NCBI RefSeq assembly: GCF_020531945.1
Contig: NZ_JAJATZ010000011.1
Location: 1 to 64,000 of the forward strand
Direction: 5' to 3'
Length of the DNA stretch: 64,000 nt
From: Loktanella gaetbuli
GTDB taxonomy: Bacteria > Pseudomonadota > Alphaproteobacteria > Rhodobacterales > Rhodobacteraceae
In this document: one piece after another, positions 25,275 through 33,104 of the stretch
How the letters are laid out: each line of letters opens with the position of its first letter
Numbering within the stretch: position 1 is the first letter of the stretch
Notes under the pieces: model-generated
The model's input: only the letters and a program-made list of their open reading frames with translations
Told to the model about the DNA's origin: nothing
Databases searched by the model: none
Program-made: the position numbers and the translations under genes

Positions 25275-26078
25275 TCAAACCTGCAAGACGGAGGACACAA
25301 GGAGCTGGCTGTAGGCGTGCTGCGGGTCGTCCAGCACCTGATCGGTCAGGCCGGATTCCACCACGCGGCCGGATTTCATCACCATGATGCGGTCGGCCAG
25401 CAGGCGCACCACGGCCAGATCGTGGGTCACGATGATCGCGGACAGCCCCATGTCGCGCACCAGCCCGCGCAACAGGTCCAGCAGTCGCGCCTGCACGGAC
25501 ACATCCAGCCCGCCCGTTGGTTCGTCCATGAACACCAGCCGCGGCCCGGTGACCAGATTGCGGGCGATTTGCAACCGTTGCTGCATCCCGCCCGAAAACG
25601 TGGTGGGCCTGTCGTCGATGCGTCCGGCGTCGATTTCCACCCGGCCCAGCCAGTCGGTGGCCTGATCCCGGATCGATGCGTAGTTGCGCGCGCCCACGGC
25701 CATCAGCCGTTCCCCCACGTTGCCACCCGCCGACACCCCCATGCGCAGCCCGTCGCGGGCATGCTGATGAACAAACGCCCAATCGGTGCGCGACAGCATC
25801 CGGCGTTCGGGTTCGGACATGGTGACGGTATCGCGCGGCCCGTGATTTTCATGATCTGCCGCGTCGCCCTGTGGCGGTTTGCGGGTGTCGAACACGACCC
25901 GTCCTGCATCCGGTGCCAGATGCCCCGCCATGCAGTTCAACAAGGTGGATTTGCCGGACCCGCTCTCGCCCACGATCCCCATGACCTCGCCGGGGTAGAG
26001 GTCAAAGGAAACGTCGGCGCAGCCGATATGGGTGCCATAGTGTTTGGTGATGCCCTGCACCGACAGCAGCGGGGTCAT
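25275..26078 (-). CDS. phnK: C-P lyase accessory ATPase PhnK
   Basis: A 267-residue ABC-family ATPase that docks on PhnJ in the C-P lyase complex. Walker A is G-E-S-G-S-G-K-S-T, the signature is F-S-G-G-M-Q-Q-R and Walker B is L-V-F-M-D-E-P-T-G-G-L-D, with the switch histidine in I-V-T-H-D-L. The ATG at 26078 overlaps the phnJ stop (ATGA); upstream in-frame residues are unconserved. Confidence 0.92.
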   Translation of the reverse strand: MTPLLSVQGITKHYGTHIGCADVSFDLYPGEVMGIVGESGSGKSTLLNCMAGHLAPDAGRVVFDTRKPPQGDAADHENHGPRDTVTMSEPERRMLSRTDWAFVHQHARDGLRMGVSAGGNVGERLMAVGARNYASIRDQATDWLGRVEIDAGRIDDRPTTFSGGMQQRLQIARNLVTGPRLVFMDEPTGGLDVSVQARLLDLLRGLVRDMGLSAIIVTHDLAVVRLLADRIMVMKSGRVVESGLTDQVLDDPQHAYSQLLVSSVLQV

Positions 26079-26932
26079 GCCGCGTCCTTTCCCTTGTGGC
26101 CGGCGGACTGACGCGCCGTGCAGTAATCGGTGTCTGAACAGACGAACATGCGCCCGCCCTGATCGTCGGTGATCACCTCGTCCAGATAGCTGTCGGTCGC
26201 GGCGCACAGGCCGCAGGGGTGATCTGCCTTGGACGGGGTGAACGGGTGATCGTCGAAATCCAGGCTGACCGCCTGCGTATAGGGCGGCAGCGCGTAGATC
26301 CGCTGTTCACGGCCCGCGCCGAACAGCTGGATCGCGGGCGTGCCAGACAGTTTGGGGTTGTCGAATTTCGGGATCGGCGAGGGATCCATGACATAGCGTC
26401 CCTCGACCTTGACCGGGTAGGCATAAGAGGTGGCGATATGGCCGTGGCGGCTGATATCCTCGTAGAGTTTGACATGCATAAGCCCGTATTCTTCCAGGCT
26501 GTGCATCTTGCGCGTCTCGCTTTCGCGCGGTTCAAGGAACCGCAGCGGTTCCGGGATCGGCACCTGATAGACAAGGATCTGACCTTCGGTCAGCGGTTCC
26601 TCGGGGATGCGGTGCCGGGTCTGGATCACGGTGGCGTCGCGGGTCGCCGTTGTCGTGGCAACGCCCGCCGTCCGTTCAAAGAAGCTGCGGATCGACACCG
26701 CGTTCGTGGTGTCGTCGGCGCCCTGATCGATCACCTTGAGTGTATCGTCAGGGGTCAGCACGGCCGCCGATACCTGCACCCCGCCGGTGCCCCAGCCATA
26801 GGGCATCGGCATTTCGCGGCTGGCAAAGGGCACCTGATAGCCGGGGATCGCCACACCCTTGAGGATGGCGCGGCGAATCATCCGTTTGGTCTGTTCGTCC
26901 AGATAGGCGAAATTATAGGCCTGATCGGTCAC
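26075..26932 (-). CDS. phnJ: carbon-phosphorus lyase PhnJ (radical SAM)
   Basis: The 285-residue catalytic C-P lyase that cleaves ribose 1-methylphosphonate 5-phosphate using a 4Fe-4S cluster and S-adenosylmethionine. The four conserved cysteines near the C-terminus have spacing C-x2-C-x21-C-x5-C, the same as E. coli Cys241, 244, 266 and 272. Translation appears to start at GTG 26932, because family members begin close to T-D-Q-A-Y-N-F-A-Y-L-D-E. That GTG overlaps the stop of a 37-codon HAD relic (GTGA) instead of phnI itself. Confidence 0.95.
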   Translation of the reverse strand: MTDQAYNFAYLDEQTKRMIRRAILKGVAIPGYQVPFASREMPMPYGWGTGGVQVSAAVLTPDDTLKVIDQGADDTTNAVSIRSFFERTAGVATTTATRDATVIQTRHRIPEEPLTEGQILVYQVPIPEPLRFLEPRESETRKMHSLEEYGLMHVKLYEDISRHGHIATSYAYPVKVEGRYVMDPSPIPKFDNPKLSGTPAIQLFGAGREQRIYALPPYTQAVSLDFDDHPFTPSKADHPCGLCAATDSYLDEVITDDQGGRMFVCSDTDYCTARQSAGHKGKDAA

Positions 26933-27042
26933 AAGAGCCCCCTGTGTTGCAGTTGCGGCCGCAAGTTCTCTGGCCAAGACGGTTGGCGTTGCCAGTCCAC
27001 CAGCACGCCGCCGATGTCGAATACGACTGTATCCACGTTCAT
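26929..27042 (-). pseudogene. 37-codon in-frame relic of a HAD-superfamily hydrolase
   Basis: The frame encodes 37 residues. The first 20 are a HAD hydrolase N-terminus with motif I (V-F-D-I-G-G-V-L-V-D-W-Q), and the last 16 (S-W-P-E-N-L-R-P-Q-L-Q-H-R-G-L-L) look like the C-terminus of the same family, so roughly 160-170 codons are missing from the middle without loss of frame. Its ATG overlaps the phnI stop and its TGA overlaps the phnJ GTG, so it still links the two genes in translation. No enzyme activity is possible. Confidence 0.75.
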
Positions 27043-28130
27043 TCTGCGGCCTCCTGCCCCGGTGCCGCACCCGCCGTCCGGCGCAGTTTGCGCACCAGCT
27101 CCAGTTCCGACTGGAAATCGACATAATGGGGCAGCTTGATGTGTTCGAGGAAACCCGTCGCCTGAATGTTGTCGGCGTGATACAGGACGAATTCGGCGTC
27201 CTGTGCGGGTGCGCCCACGTCGTCCTCGCCCAGTTCCTGCCAGCGCAGGGCCCGATCCACCAGCGCCATGGCGATGGCCTTGCGTTCGGATTGGCCAAAC
27301 ACCAGACCATAGCCGCGCGTGAATTGCGGCGGTTCGGTTTTCGATCCCTTGAACTGGTTGACCGTCTCGCATTCGGTCAGCGTGACCTCGCCGATCTCGA
27401 CCGCAAAGCCCAGCTCGGGAATGTCCATTTCGACGGCCACCGTGCCGATCCGCAATTCACCCACGAAGGCGTGGTTGCGGGCGTACCCGCGCTGCGTCGA
27501 ATAGGCGAGGCCGAGGGTGAAGCCTTCGTCAGCGCGGGTCAGCGCCTGCAGGCGCAGCGCCCGGTCGGCGGGCATTTCCAGCGGTTCGCGGGTCAGGTCA
27601 GGGGGCGTTGTGTCGTCGTGCGGGGCCTCTTCGATCAGGCCCTCGCGGTTGAGGAACCCGGTGACATGGGGCACCGGGCCTGTCGCGGCGTCCTGTTGCG
27701 GGGCATCCGGCACCACGCCATCGGCGGCCAGTTTGAAATCCAGCAGCCGGTGCGTGTAGTCAAATGTCGGCCCCAGGATCTGTCCGCCGGGCAGGTCCTT
27801 GAACGTGGCCGAGATGCGCCTGTCACAGGCCATGGCGGCCGTATCGACGGGGCGCGATGCGCCGAACCGGGGCAGGGTCGTGCGATAGGCGCGGATCAGG
27901 AAAATCGCCTCGATCAGGTCGCCGCGCGCCTGTTTGATCGCCAGCGCGGCCAGGTCGGGATCATACAGCGACCCCTCGGCCATGACGCGATCGACGGCCA
28001 GTTTCAGCTGCTCGCGGATCTGTGCGGTGCCCAGTTCGGGCACATCCCGGTCGCCGCGGCGTTCCTCGGCCAGCCAGGCATGGGCGTTCTGGATGGCGCG
28101 TTCGCCGCCTTTGACTGCGACATACATCAC
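27039..28130 (-). CDS. phnI: C-P lyase complex subunit PhnI
   Basis: A 363-residue core subunit that, with PhnG and PhnH, links methylphosphonate to ATP to form ribose 1-methylphosphonate 5-triphosphate. The opening M-Y-V-A-V-K-G-G-E-R-A-I is the family N-terminus, and G-Y-A-R-N-H-A-F-V-G-E-L-R and the C-terminal L-P-H-Y-V-D-F-Q-S-E-L are conserved. The start overlaps the phnH stop (ATGA). The stop overlaps the HAD relic. Confidence 0.95.
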   Translation of the reverse strand: MMYVAVKGGERAIQNAHAWLAEERRGDRDVPELGTAQIREQLKLAVDRVMAEGSLYDPDLAALAIKQARGDLIEAIFLIRAYRTTLPRFGASRPVDTAAMACDRRISATFKDLPGGQILGPTFDYTHRLLDFKLAADGVVPDAPQQDAATGPVPHVTGFLNREGLIEEAPHDDTTPPDLTREPLEMPADRALRLQALTRADEGFTLGLAYSTQRGYARNHAFVGELRIGTVAVEMDIPELGFAVEIGEVTLTECETVNQFKGSKTEPPQFTRGYGLVFGQSERKAIAMALVDRALRWQELGEDDVGAPAQDAEFVLYHADNIQATGFLEHIKLPHYVDFQSELELVRKLRRTAGAAPGQEAAE

Positions 28131-28708
28131 GACACCTCGGCGGTTGCGCTGACACGGGTCGAGCGCGGCAGGGCCGCCAGCCGGGTGCCGCTGGTCAGGA
28201 TGAAATCCAGACCGCGCGGAAACAACGCCCGGTTGGCACGAAAGGCCGCGATGTCGGGCAACGGCAGGTTGGCCTGTGTCTGAATGCCCGGCCCGGTCAG
28301 GGTGGCGCCGGGCCCGGTCAAGTCGGCATGGTCCACGATCAGGGTCGCCGAACGGTCGGGATATTGGGCTGTGCCGGTCGGATAGGTGTCCAGCGGCATC
28401 AGCGCGTCCCAGATGCCGACCGCGAACATGCAGTCCGACGGGCCAGTCAGCGGTGCGCCGGTGTGAAACGCCAGCCAGTCGCGCACGGCGGCGGTGTCTG
28501 CGTCACCTGCCAGATACACCCGGGTGTCGCCATCGCACAGGGTCAGCAGGACCGCGCCCGCCGCGGGCGACAGGGGCGCTGGTGGCTGCACACCCGCGAT
28601 GTCCCGCCGGCTGCCGGGACGGGCCATCGCATCCAGGATGCTGCGATAGGCGTGGGCGGACTGGATCGCGGGGTGATCGAACCCGCCGGACAGGGTGTCG
28701 GGCTGCAT
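28127..28708 (-). CDS. phnH: C-P lyase complex subunit PhnH
   Basis: A 193-residue subunit of the C-P lyase core. Family features are G-G-F-x-x-P-A-I-Q-S-A-x-A-Y-R-S-I-L-D-A-M-A-R-P-G near the N-terminus and the C-terminal F-P-R-G-L-D-F-I-L-T. The ATG at 28708 shares a base with the phnG stop (TGATG). Confidence 0.93.
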   Translation of the reverse strand: MQPDTLSGGFDHPAIQSAHAYRSILDAMARPGSRRDIAGVQPPAPLSPAAGAVLLTLCDGDTRVYLAGDADTAAVRDWLAFHTGAPLTGPSDCMFAVGIWDALMPLDTYPTGTAQYPDRSATLIVDHADLTGPGATLTGPGIQTQANLPLPDIAAFRANRALFPRGLDFILTSGTRLAALPRSTRVSATAEVS

Positions 28709-29163
28709 CAGTCCTCTCCTCTTGTCATGGTGAAAAATTCGACCTTGGTCGCGGCGGCACGGGTGGCGCGCGCGGCGCGCCTGTCGGTCTGTTCGTCGGC
28801 CAGCGGGTCCAGCACGGCGGTACGGATGCGGTCGGCATCCGGTCCCTGCATCAGCGCATCGACCAGTGCCGCGGCGGTGGCGTCGGCGGTGCGGCGGCCC
28901 TGCACATAGGCGTGACCGACGGTCCCGTCGTCCAGCGTCAAGGCGCAGCGGGTCACCGTCACCTCGCCCATGTTGAACGCGGCACCCCTTCCCCCGGCGC
29001 GTCCGCGCACCATGGCCGTGCCGATTTCGGGGGCCCGCAACCAACGGTAGGCCGGGCGCGTCATGGCCGCATCCAGCAGCGCTGCAACGCGGCCCTCGGG
29101 CGCCTTGGCCATCAGGCCCATCCAGACCTTGCGCGGATTGTCGTGGTCGGGGGAATCTTTCAT
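28708..29163 (-). CDS. phnG: C-P lyase complex subunit PhnG
   Basis: A 151-residue subunit of the C-P lyase core and first gene of the phnGHIJKLN operon. R-G-R-A-G-G-R-G-A-A-F-N-M-G-E-V-T-V-T-R-C matches the family core. The ATG at 29163 is preferred over an in-frame ATG 12 codons upstream, because the extra residues overlap the putative PhnF operator. It is divergent from phnF across 81 bp. Confidence 0.92.
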   Translation of the reverse strand: MKDSPDHDNPRKVWMGLMAKAPEGRVAALLDAAMTRPAYRWLRAPEIGTAMVRGRAGGRGAAFNMGEVTVTRCALTLDDGTVGHAYVQGRRTADATAAALVDALMQGPDADRIRTAVLDPLADEQTDRRAARATRAAATKVEFFTMTRGED

Positions 29164-29182
29164 CTCGACAACTTTTGCAGAT

Positions 29183-29197
29183 ACTATACAACTATAC
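29183..29197. promoter_or_regulatory. direct repeat, candidate PhnF operator
   Basis: ACTATAC occurs twice, one base apart, in the AT-rich 81-bp gap between the divergent phnG and phnF genes. GntR/HutC-type regulators such as PhnF bind short A/T-centred repeats in such gaps. The assignment is positional. Confidence 0.4.
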
Positions 29198-29244
29198 ATA
29201 TTCTAACCGAACCCCCGCCAAAAGACAGAAGAGATTTGTGAAGT

Positions 29245-29964
29245 TTGCGTGACAGATCCCCCAAGACCCCGGTGTGGCAGGCGATCGCCGATGCCCTGCG
29301 CGCGGACCTGAGCGAGGGGCGTCACGCCCCCGGCGATCGGTTGCCGACCGAGGCTGCCTTGGCCGAACGGTTCGGGGTCAACCGCCATACAGTGCGGCAC
29401 GGTGTGTCTGCGCTGGTCGCCGAGGGGCTGGTGCGCAGGCGGCGCGGGGCAGGGGCCTTTGTCACCGCGACGCCGACCGATTATCCCATCGGGCGCAGGG
29501 TGCGGTTCCACGACAACCTGATCGCCGCCGGGCGCAGGCCGGAAAAACGGCTGCTGTATCTGGATACGCGCAGCGCCAGCGCGGGCGAGGCGCAGGCGCT
29601 GGCATTGGCCGAAGGCGATGCCGTCTGCGCCTATCACGGATTGTCGCTGTCCGACGGCCAGCCCATCGCCCTGTTCGAGAGCCTGTTTCCCCTGTCGCGC
29701 CTGCCGGGAATCGTGCAGGCGCTGGAACAGACCCGCAGCGTGACGGCCGCGCTGGCGGCGGCGGGGGCCGCCGATTACACGCGGGCCACGACACGGCTGA
29801 CGGCCGTCCGGGCGACCGCCACGCAGGCGCTGCACCTGCACCTGACCGAAGGCGACCCTTTGCTGCGGTCCTCGGCGGTCAATGTGGGCGAAGACGGTTC
29901 CCCCGTCGAATACGGCCGCACTTGGTTCGCGGGCGACCGCGTGACGCTGACCATCGACGCCTGA
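29245..29964 (+). CDS. phnF: phosphonate operon GntR-family regulator PhnF
   Basis: A 239-residue HutC-subfamily GntR regulator. The winged helix spans residues 10-75 (P-G-D-R-L-P-T-E-A-x-L-A-E-R-F-G-V-N-R-H-T-V-R), followed by a UTRA ligand-binding domain ending Y-G-R-T-W-F-A-G-D-R-V-T-L-T-I-D. The start is a TTG at 29245; an in-frame stop just upstream rules out an earlier one. It probably controls the divergent phnG operon, with a phosphonate-pathway ligand inferred. Confidence 0.88.
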   Translation: MRDRSPKTPVWQAIADALRADLSEGRHAPGDRLPTEAALAERFGVNRHTVRHGVSALVAEGLVRRRRGAGAFVTATPTDYPIGRRVRFHDNLIAAGRRPEKRLLYLDTRSASAGEAQALALAEGDAVCAYHGLSLSDGQPIALFESLFPLSRLPGIVQALEQTRSVTAALAAAGAADYTRATTRLTAVRATATQALHLHLTEGDPLLRSSAVNVGEDGSPVEYGRTWFAGDRVTLTIDA

Positions 29965-29969
29965 GCGCG

Positions 29970-30854
29970 TCACGCGCGATAGCGGTCCTCGAATTCGAAA
30001 CCATAGGCCTGCGGTGCGATCTGCCGGGGCGACAGCGCATAGGTTTCGGTCCTGAGAAAATCCATCATGCCCTGCGCATCATCGGCATAGCGCGCGATCC
30101 GCGCTGGCGCGATGGGCGCGCCGATGGCGATGCGCACGGGTTTGTTGGTGCGCCTGCGAAATTCCTTGAGCAAGAGCGCGACCCGCAGGTTGGGGTGGAT
30201 ATGACTTGCAAGCTGGAACAGGCGTGAATTTTGTCCGTCGAAATAGACGGGCACGACAGTGGCGCTGGATTTGACGATCATGCGCGCGGTGAACCTGCGC
30301 CAGCCGGGGTCCAGCGGCTGCATGAAGGGTCTGGCCGCGGTCGAGACAGTCCCACCGGGAAACACGCCGATTGCACCGCCCGCCCGCAGGCAACCGATGG
30401 CCGCCGCGCGGGTCTCGAGGTTCTGTTTCACAGCGTTCCGCGTCTGCGCGAAATTGACCGGCAGCACCACCCGGTCGAGGTCCGGCGCGTCCTGAAACAC
30501 GCTGTTGGCCAGGATGCGGAAATCAGGCCGCCGCACCGACAACAGGTATCCCATGATCAGCCCGTCAAGGATGCCGAACGGATGATTGGCCACCACGACC
30601 AGCGGCCCGGTGGCGGGAATGTCGGTGATCGCGCCCGACATCACGTCAAGGCTGAGCCCGTAGCGGTCGACCATGACCTCCCAGAAATTGCGGCCCTGCC
30701 GGATTTCCAGATCATAGTCGCGGGCGCGCTGGATCAGGTGCAGGCGGCCGGTCGCGTTCTCGATCAGCTTGATCATGGTGCGGCCCGCGCGCGACTGCGC
30801 CGCAGTGGCATAGCTGACGTGGGAACGGGCGGGGCTGTCCATGTTCTGCACCAT
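29970..30854 (-). CDS. lysophospholipid acyltransferase family protein (PlsC-like)
   Basis: A 294-residue membrane-associated acyltransferase. The catalytic N-H-P-F-G-x-L-D (H-x4-D) and the substrate motif F-P-G-G-T-V-S (a variant of F-P-E-G-T) are present. Such enzymes acylate lysophospholipids or ornithine lipids; the acceptor cannot be told. It lies 56 bp downstream of the hexapeptide transferase in the phosphonate transport operon, so it may be phosphate-regulated with it, fitting lipid remodelling under phosphate starvation (inference). An ATG at 30842 is an alternative start. Confidence 0.8.
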   Translation of the reverse strand: MVQNMDSPARSHVSYATAAQSRAGRTMIKLIENATGRLHLIQRARDYDLEIRQGRNFWEVMVDRYGLSLDVMSGAITDIPATGPLVVVANHPFGILDGLIMGYLLSVRRPDFRILANSVFQDAPDLDRVVLPVNFAQTRNAVKQNLETRAAAIGCLRAGGAIGVFPGGTVSTAARPFMQPLDPGWRRFTARMIVKSSATVVPVYFDGQNSRLFQLASHIHPNLRVALLLKEFRRRTNKPVRIAIGAPIAPARIARYADDAQGMMDFLRTETYALSPRQIAPQAYGFEFEDRYRA

Positions 30855-30910
30855 GTTGCCTGGGTCGCATCTGATTACGACCGTCAGGCAACAGTCGCGT
30901 GACAGCCGGA

Positions 30911-31534
30911 TCAGGTCGCGTCCTCGTAGCGGTCCAGAAAGGCCGCGGCAGACAGGTTGCGGAAATCGGACAGTGCCGCGCGCAGGCGGTCGTGCGGCCA
31001 GTCCCACCACGCCAGTGCGATCAGCCGGTCCGCGATGTCGCGCGGCTGGCGCAGGCGCAGTGGGCGCGCGGGCGTGCCTGCCACGATGGTATAGGGGTCC
31101 ACGTCTCGGGTCACCACGGCGCCGGCTGCCACCACGGCCCCATGGCCCAGCGTCACCTCCGGCTTGATCATGGCACCCGCGCCGATCCAGGTGTCATGCC
31201 CGATATGCGCCAGCCGGCTTGCGCGATGGGCAAAGAATGCGGGGTCGCGGTCGGCATCATCCCAATAGTCATCCGAGCGATAGAGGAAATGGTGACAGGC
31301 CGCCGTGTCCAGCGGGTGATCGGTGGCACCGATCCGGGTAAAGGCCGCGATATTGGCGAATTTGCCGATCCGGGCATTGGCGATATCGGCGTAGCGGTCG
31401 CAATAGCTGTAGTCGCCGAATGTCGTGTTGCCGATGCGGCTGCCACGGCCGATTTCGACATAGGCGCCAAAGTGGCTGTCGGTGATGTCGCAGTCGGGAT
31501 GCACAAAGGCTTTGTCGGCGGACAGGCGTGGCAT
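30911..31534 (-). CDS. phosphonate-metabolism hexapeptide-repeat acetyltransferase
   Basis: A 207-residue left-handed beta-helix protein of the DapH/DapD/GlmU-related transferase group found in phn operons. Repeats run through I-G-R-G-S-R-I-G-N-T-T-F-G-D-Y-S-Y and I-G-H-D-T-W-I-G-A-G-A-M-I-K-P, and the C-terminal V-A-G-T-P-A-R closes the fold as in xenobiotic acetyltransferases. It probably acetylates an aminophosphonate or amine; the substrate is unknown. It starts 2 bp after the SDR relic stop. Confidence 0.85.
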   Translation of the reverse strand: MPRLSADKAFVHPDCDITDSHFGAYVEIGRGSRIGNTTFGDYSYCDRYADIANARIGKFANIAAFTRIGATDHPLDTAACHHFLYRSDDYWDDADRDPAFFAHRASRLAHIGHDTWIGAGAMIKPEVTLGHGAVVAAGAVVTRDVDPYTIVAGTPARPLRLRQPRDIADRLIALAWWDWPHDRLRAALSDFRNLSAAAFLDRYEDAT

Positions 31535-31536
31535 GG

Positions 31537-31776
31537 TCAGAACGGCCTTTCTTTGCCGGTAAAGTGCAGAAATCTTCCGGTGTCGGCCATCGTCAGACGG
31601 TCGATGAGTGTGATGATGCCCGCAGCGACCGTGCCGGGCCGGTTCAGCGTCAATGCCGTGAACCCGTCACCGCCATGGCGCGTGGTGCCGATGGGGCTGT
31701 GGCCCGCGGCGCGTGCGGCGATCATCAGGGCCGCACCTATGCCGCGATTGGCCCCGGTGATCAGGACACGGGCCAT
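31537..31776 (-). pseudogene. 79-codon in-frame relic of a short-chain dehydrogenase
   Basis: The frame joins an SDR N-terminus (V-L-I-T-G-A-N-R-G-I-G, the NAD(P)-binding turn) to an SDR C-terminus (A-A-G-I-I-T-L-I-D-R-L-T-M-A-D-T-G-R-F-L-H-F-T-G-K). About 120-140 codons, including the catalytic S-Y-K region, are absent while the frame stays open. The start shares a base with the phnE stop (TGATG) and the stop lies 2 bp before the next gene. It cannot be a working dehydrogenase. Confidence 0.75.
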
Positions 31777-33104
31777 CAGTCATTGCGTCCGATCAGCTTG
31801 CCGCGCAGCCAGCCCGAAAACCAGTCCATGAACATGACCATCGCGATGATGAGGACGATGTAATAGGCGACCTCTTCCCAGTCCTTTTGGGTCTGGATCG
31901 CCTGCGTCAGCATCAGGCCGATGCCGCCGCCGGTGATCGCACCGATGATCGTGGCGGACCGGGTGTTGGATTCCAGAAAATACAGGATCTGCGCCAGCAG
32001 CACCGGCACCACCTGCGGGATCACGCCGAACCGGTAGCGCTGGATCGGTTTGGCACCGGTGGATGCGACGCCCTCGATCTGGCGTTGATCGACGTTTTCC
32101 AGCGCCTCGGAGAAGATCTTGCCAAAGGTGCCGGTGTCGGTGATCAGGATCGCAAGCGCACCGGTCAGTGGGCCGGGGCCAAAGGCGCGCGCCAGAACCA
32201 CCGTCCAGATCAGCGCATCGACGCCGCGCACGAAATCGAACAGACGCCGGGTCGCCGCGCGCACCAGCATGATCGGCGAAAACCGCTTGGCCGCGAGAAA
32301 GCCCAGCGGCAGGGCGATCATCGCCGCACCCATCGTCCCCAGAAAGGCCATCAGGATCGTCTCGCCGATGGCCCAGGCCACATCCTTGTGCCGCCACATA
32401 GCGTTGTTCCACCAGTCCGATACGGCCCCCGCGATATTGGGGCGCGCAGGGTCGATGCGGTCGCCGAACAGGATCGCCGTCAAGCCCTGTCCGTAATAGG
32501 GGCTGTCCAGCGTGAACCAGAACAATTCCCAGCCGGGGAAATAGTTGAATACCTCGCTGCGTGACCCGGTCAGGGTGATCCGGCCCTCGGGGGTGGTGAT
32601 CCCGATGCGGCGGGTGGTGGCGGAAATCCAGTCGGGCAGGTCGTCAGGCAGATTGCTGGCCAAGCTGCGGCCTTCGGCCTGCACGGTAATGCGCTGGAAC
32701 CCCGGCACGTCGATTTCTGTCACGCGGTCGGGCAGGTAGCGCACGATATGGCCCGCGCCCAGGTCGATGGTCAGCCCGCCTTCGGTGCCGCTGACCCAAT
32801 CGGGGCGCATGCCGTCGGGATAGGTGCCCTTGCGTTCACCCTCGATCGCATAGGTGATGTCGCCGGACCTGTTGTCACGGTTGACGTGCACCTTGTGCGA
32901 CCAGCTGTCGGCAGCCAGCGTGATCGCGTTTTCGAGGCTGGCACGCTGCGCGAGCCCCGGCAGGTCAAAGGCAAAGAAGATATAGATCAGGTAGGCCCCG
33001 ATCACCGAAGGAACCCCCAGCGCGAACAGCCGTTTGCGGCGGAACAGATCCTCTGCCCGATGTTTGGCTACGGAAAGATCGGTGTTGATATCGGTCGCAG
33101 TCAT
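31776..33104 (-). CDS. phnE: phosphonate ABC transporter permease PhnE, long form
   Basis: A 442-residue inner-membrane permease. After one N-terminal helix (about 28-47) comes an insert of some 180 residues, probably periplasmic, and then the usual PhnE membrane core with the coupling loop S-E-A-L-E-N-V-D-Q-R-Q-I-E-G-V-A-S-T-G-A. The long form is typical of the second PhnE of alphaproteobacterial operons and pairs with the shorter PhnE encoded just upstream (4-bp overlap). Confidence 0.92.
   Translation of the reverse strand: MTATDINTDLSVAKHRAEDLFRRKRLFALGVPSVIGAYLIYIFFAFDLPGLAQRASLENAITLAADSWSHKVHVNRDNRSGDITYAIEGERKGTYPDGMRPDWVSGTEGGLTIDLGAGHIVRYLPDRVTEIDVPGFQRITVQAEGRSLASNLPDDLPDWISATTRRIGITTPEGRITLTGSRSEVFNYFPGWELFWFTLDSPYYGQGLTAILFGDRIDPARPNIAGAVSDWWNNAMWRHKDVAWAIGETILMAFLGTMGAAMIALPLGFLAAKRFSPIMLVRAATRRLFDFVRGVDALIWTVVLARAFGPGPLTGALAILITDTGTFGKIFSEALENVDQRQIEGVASTGAKPIQRYRFGVIPQVVPVLLAQILYFLESNTRSATIIGAITGGGIGLMLTQAIQTQKDWEEVAYYIVLIIAMVMFMDWFSGWLRGKLIGRND

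Noticed and set aside
24573..26111. 512-codon open frame on the plus strand opposite phnN-L-K
   Set aside because: Antisense shadow of conserved ATPase genes, rich in H, Q and R, with no domain.
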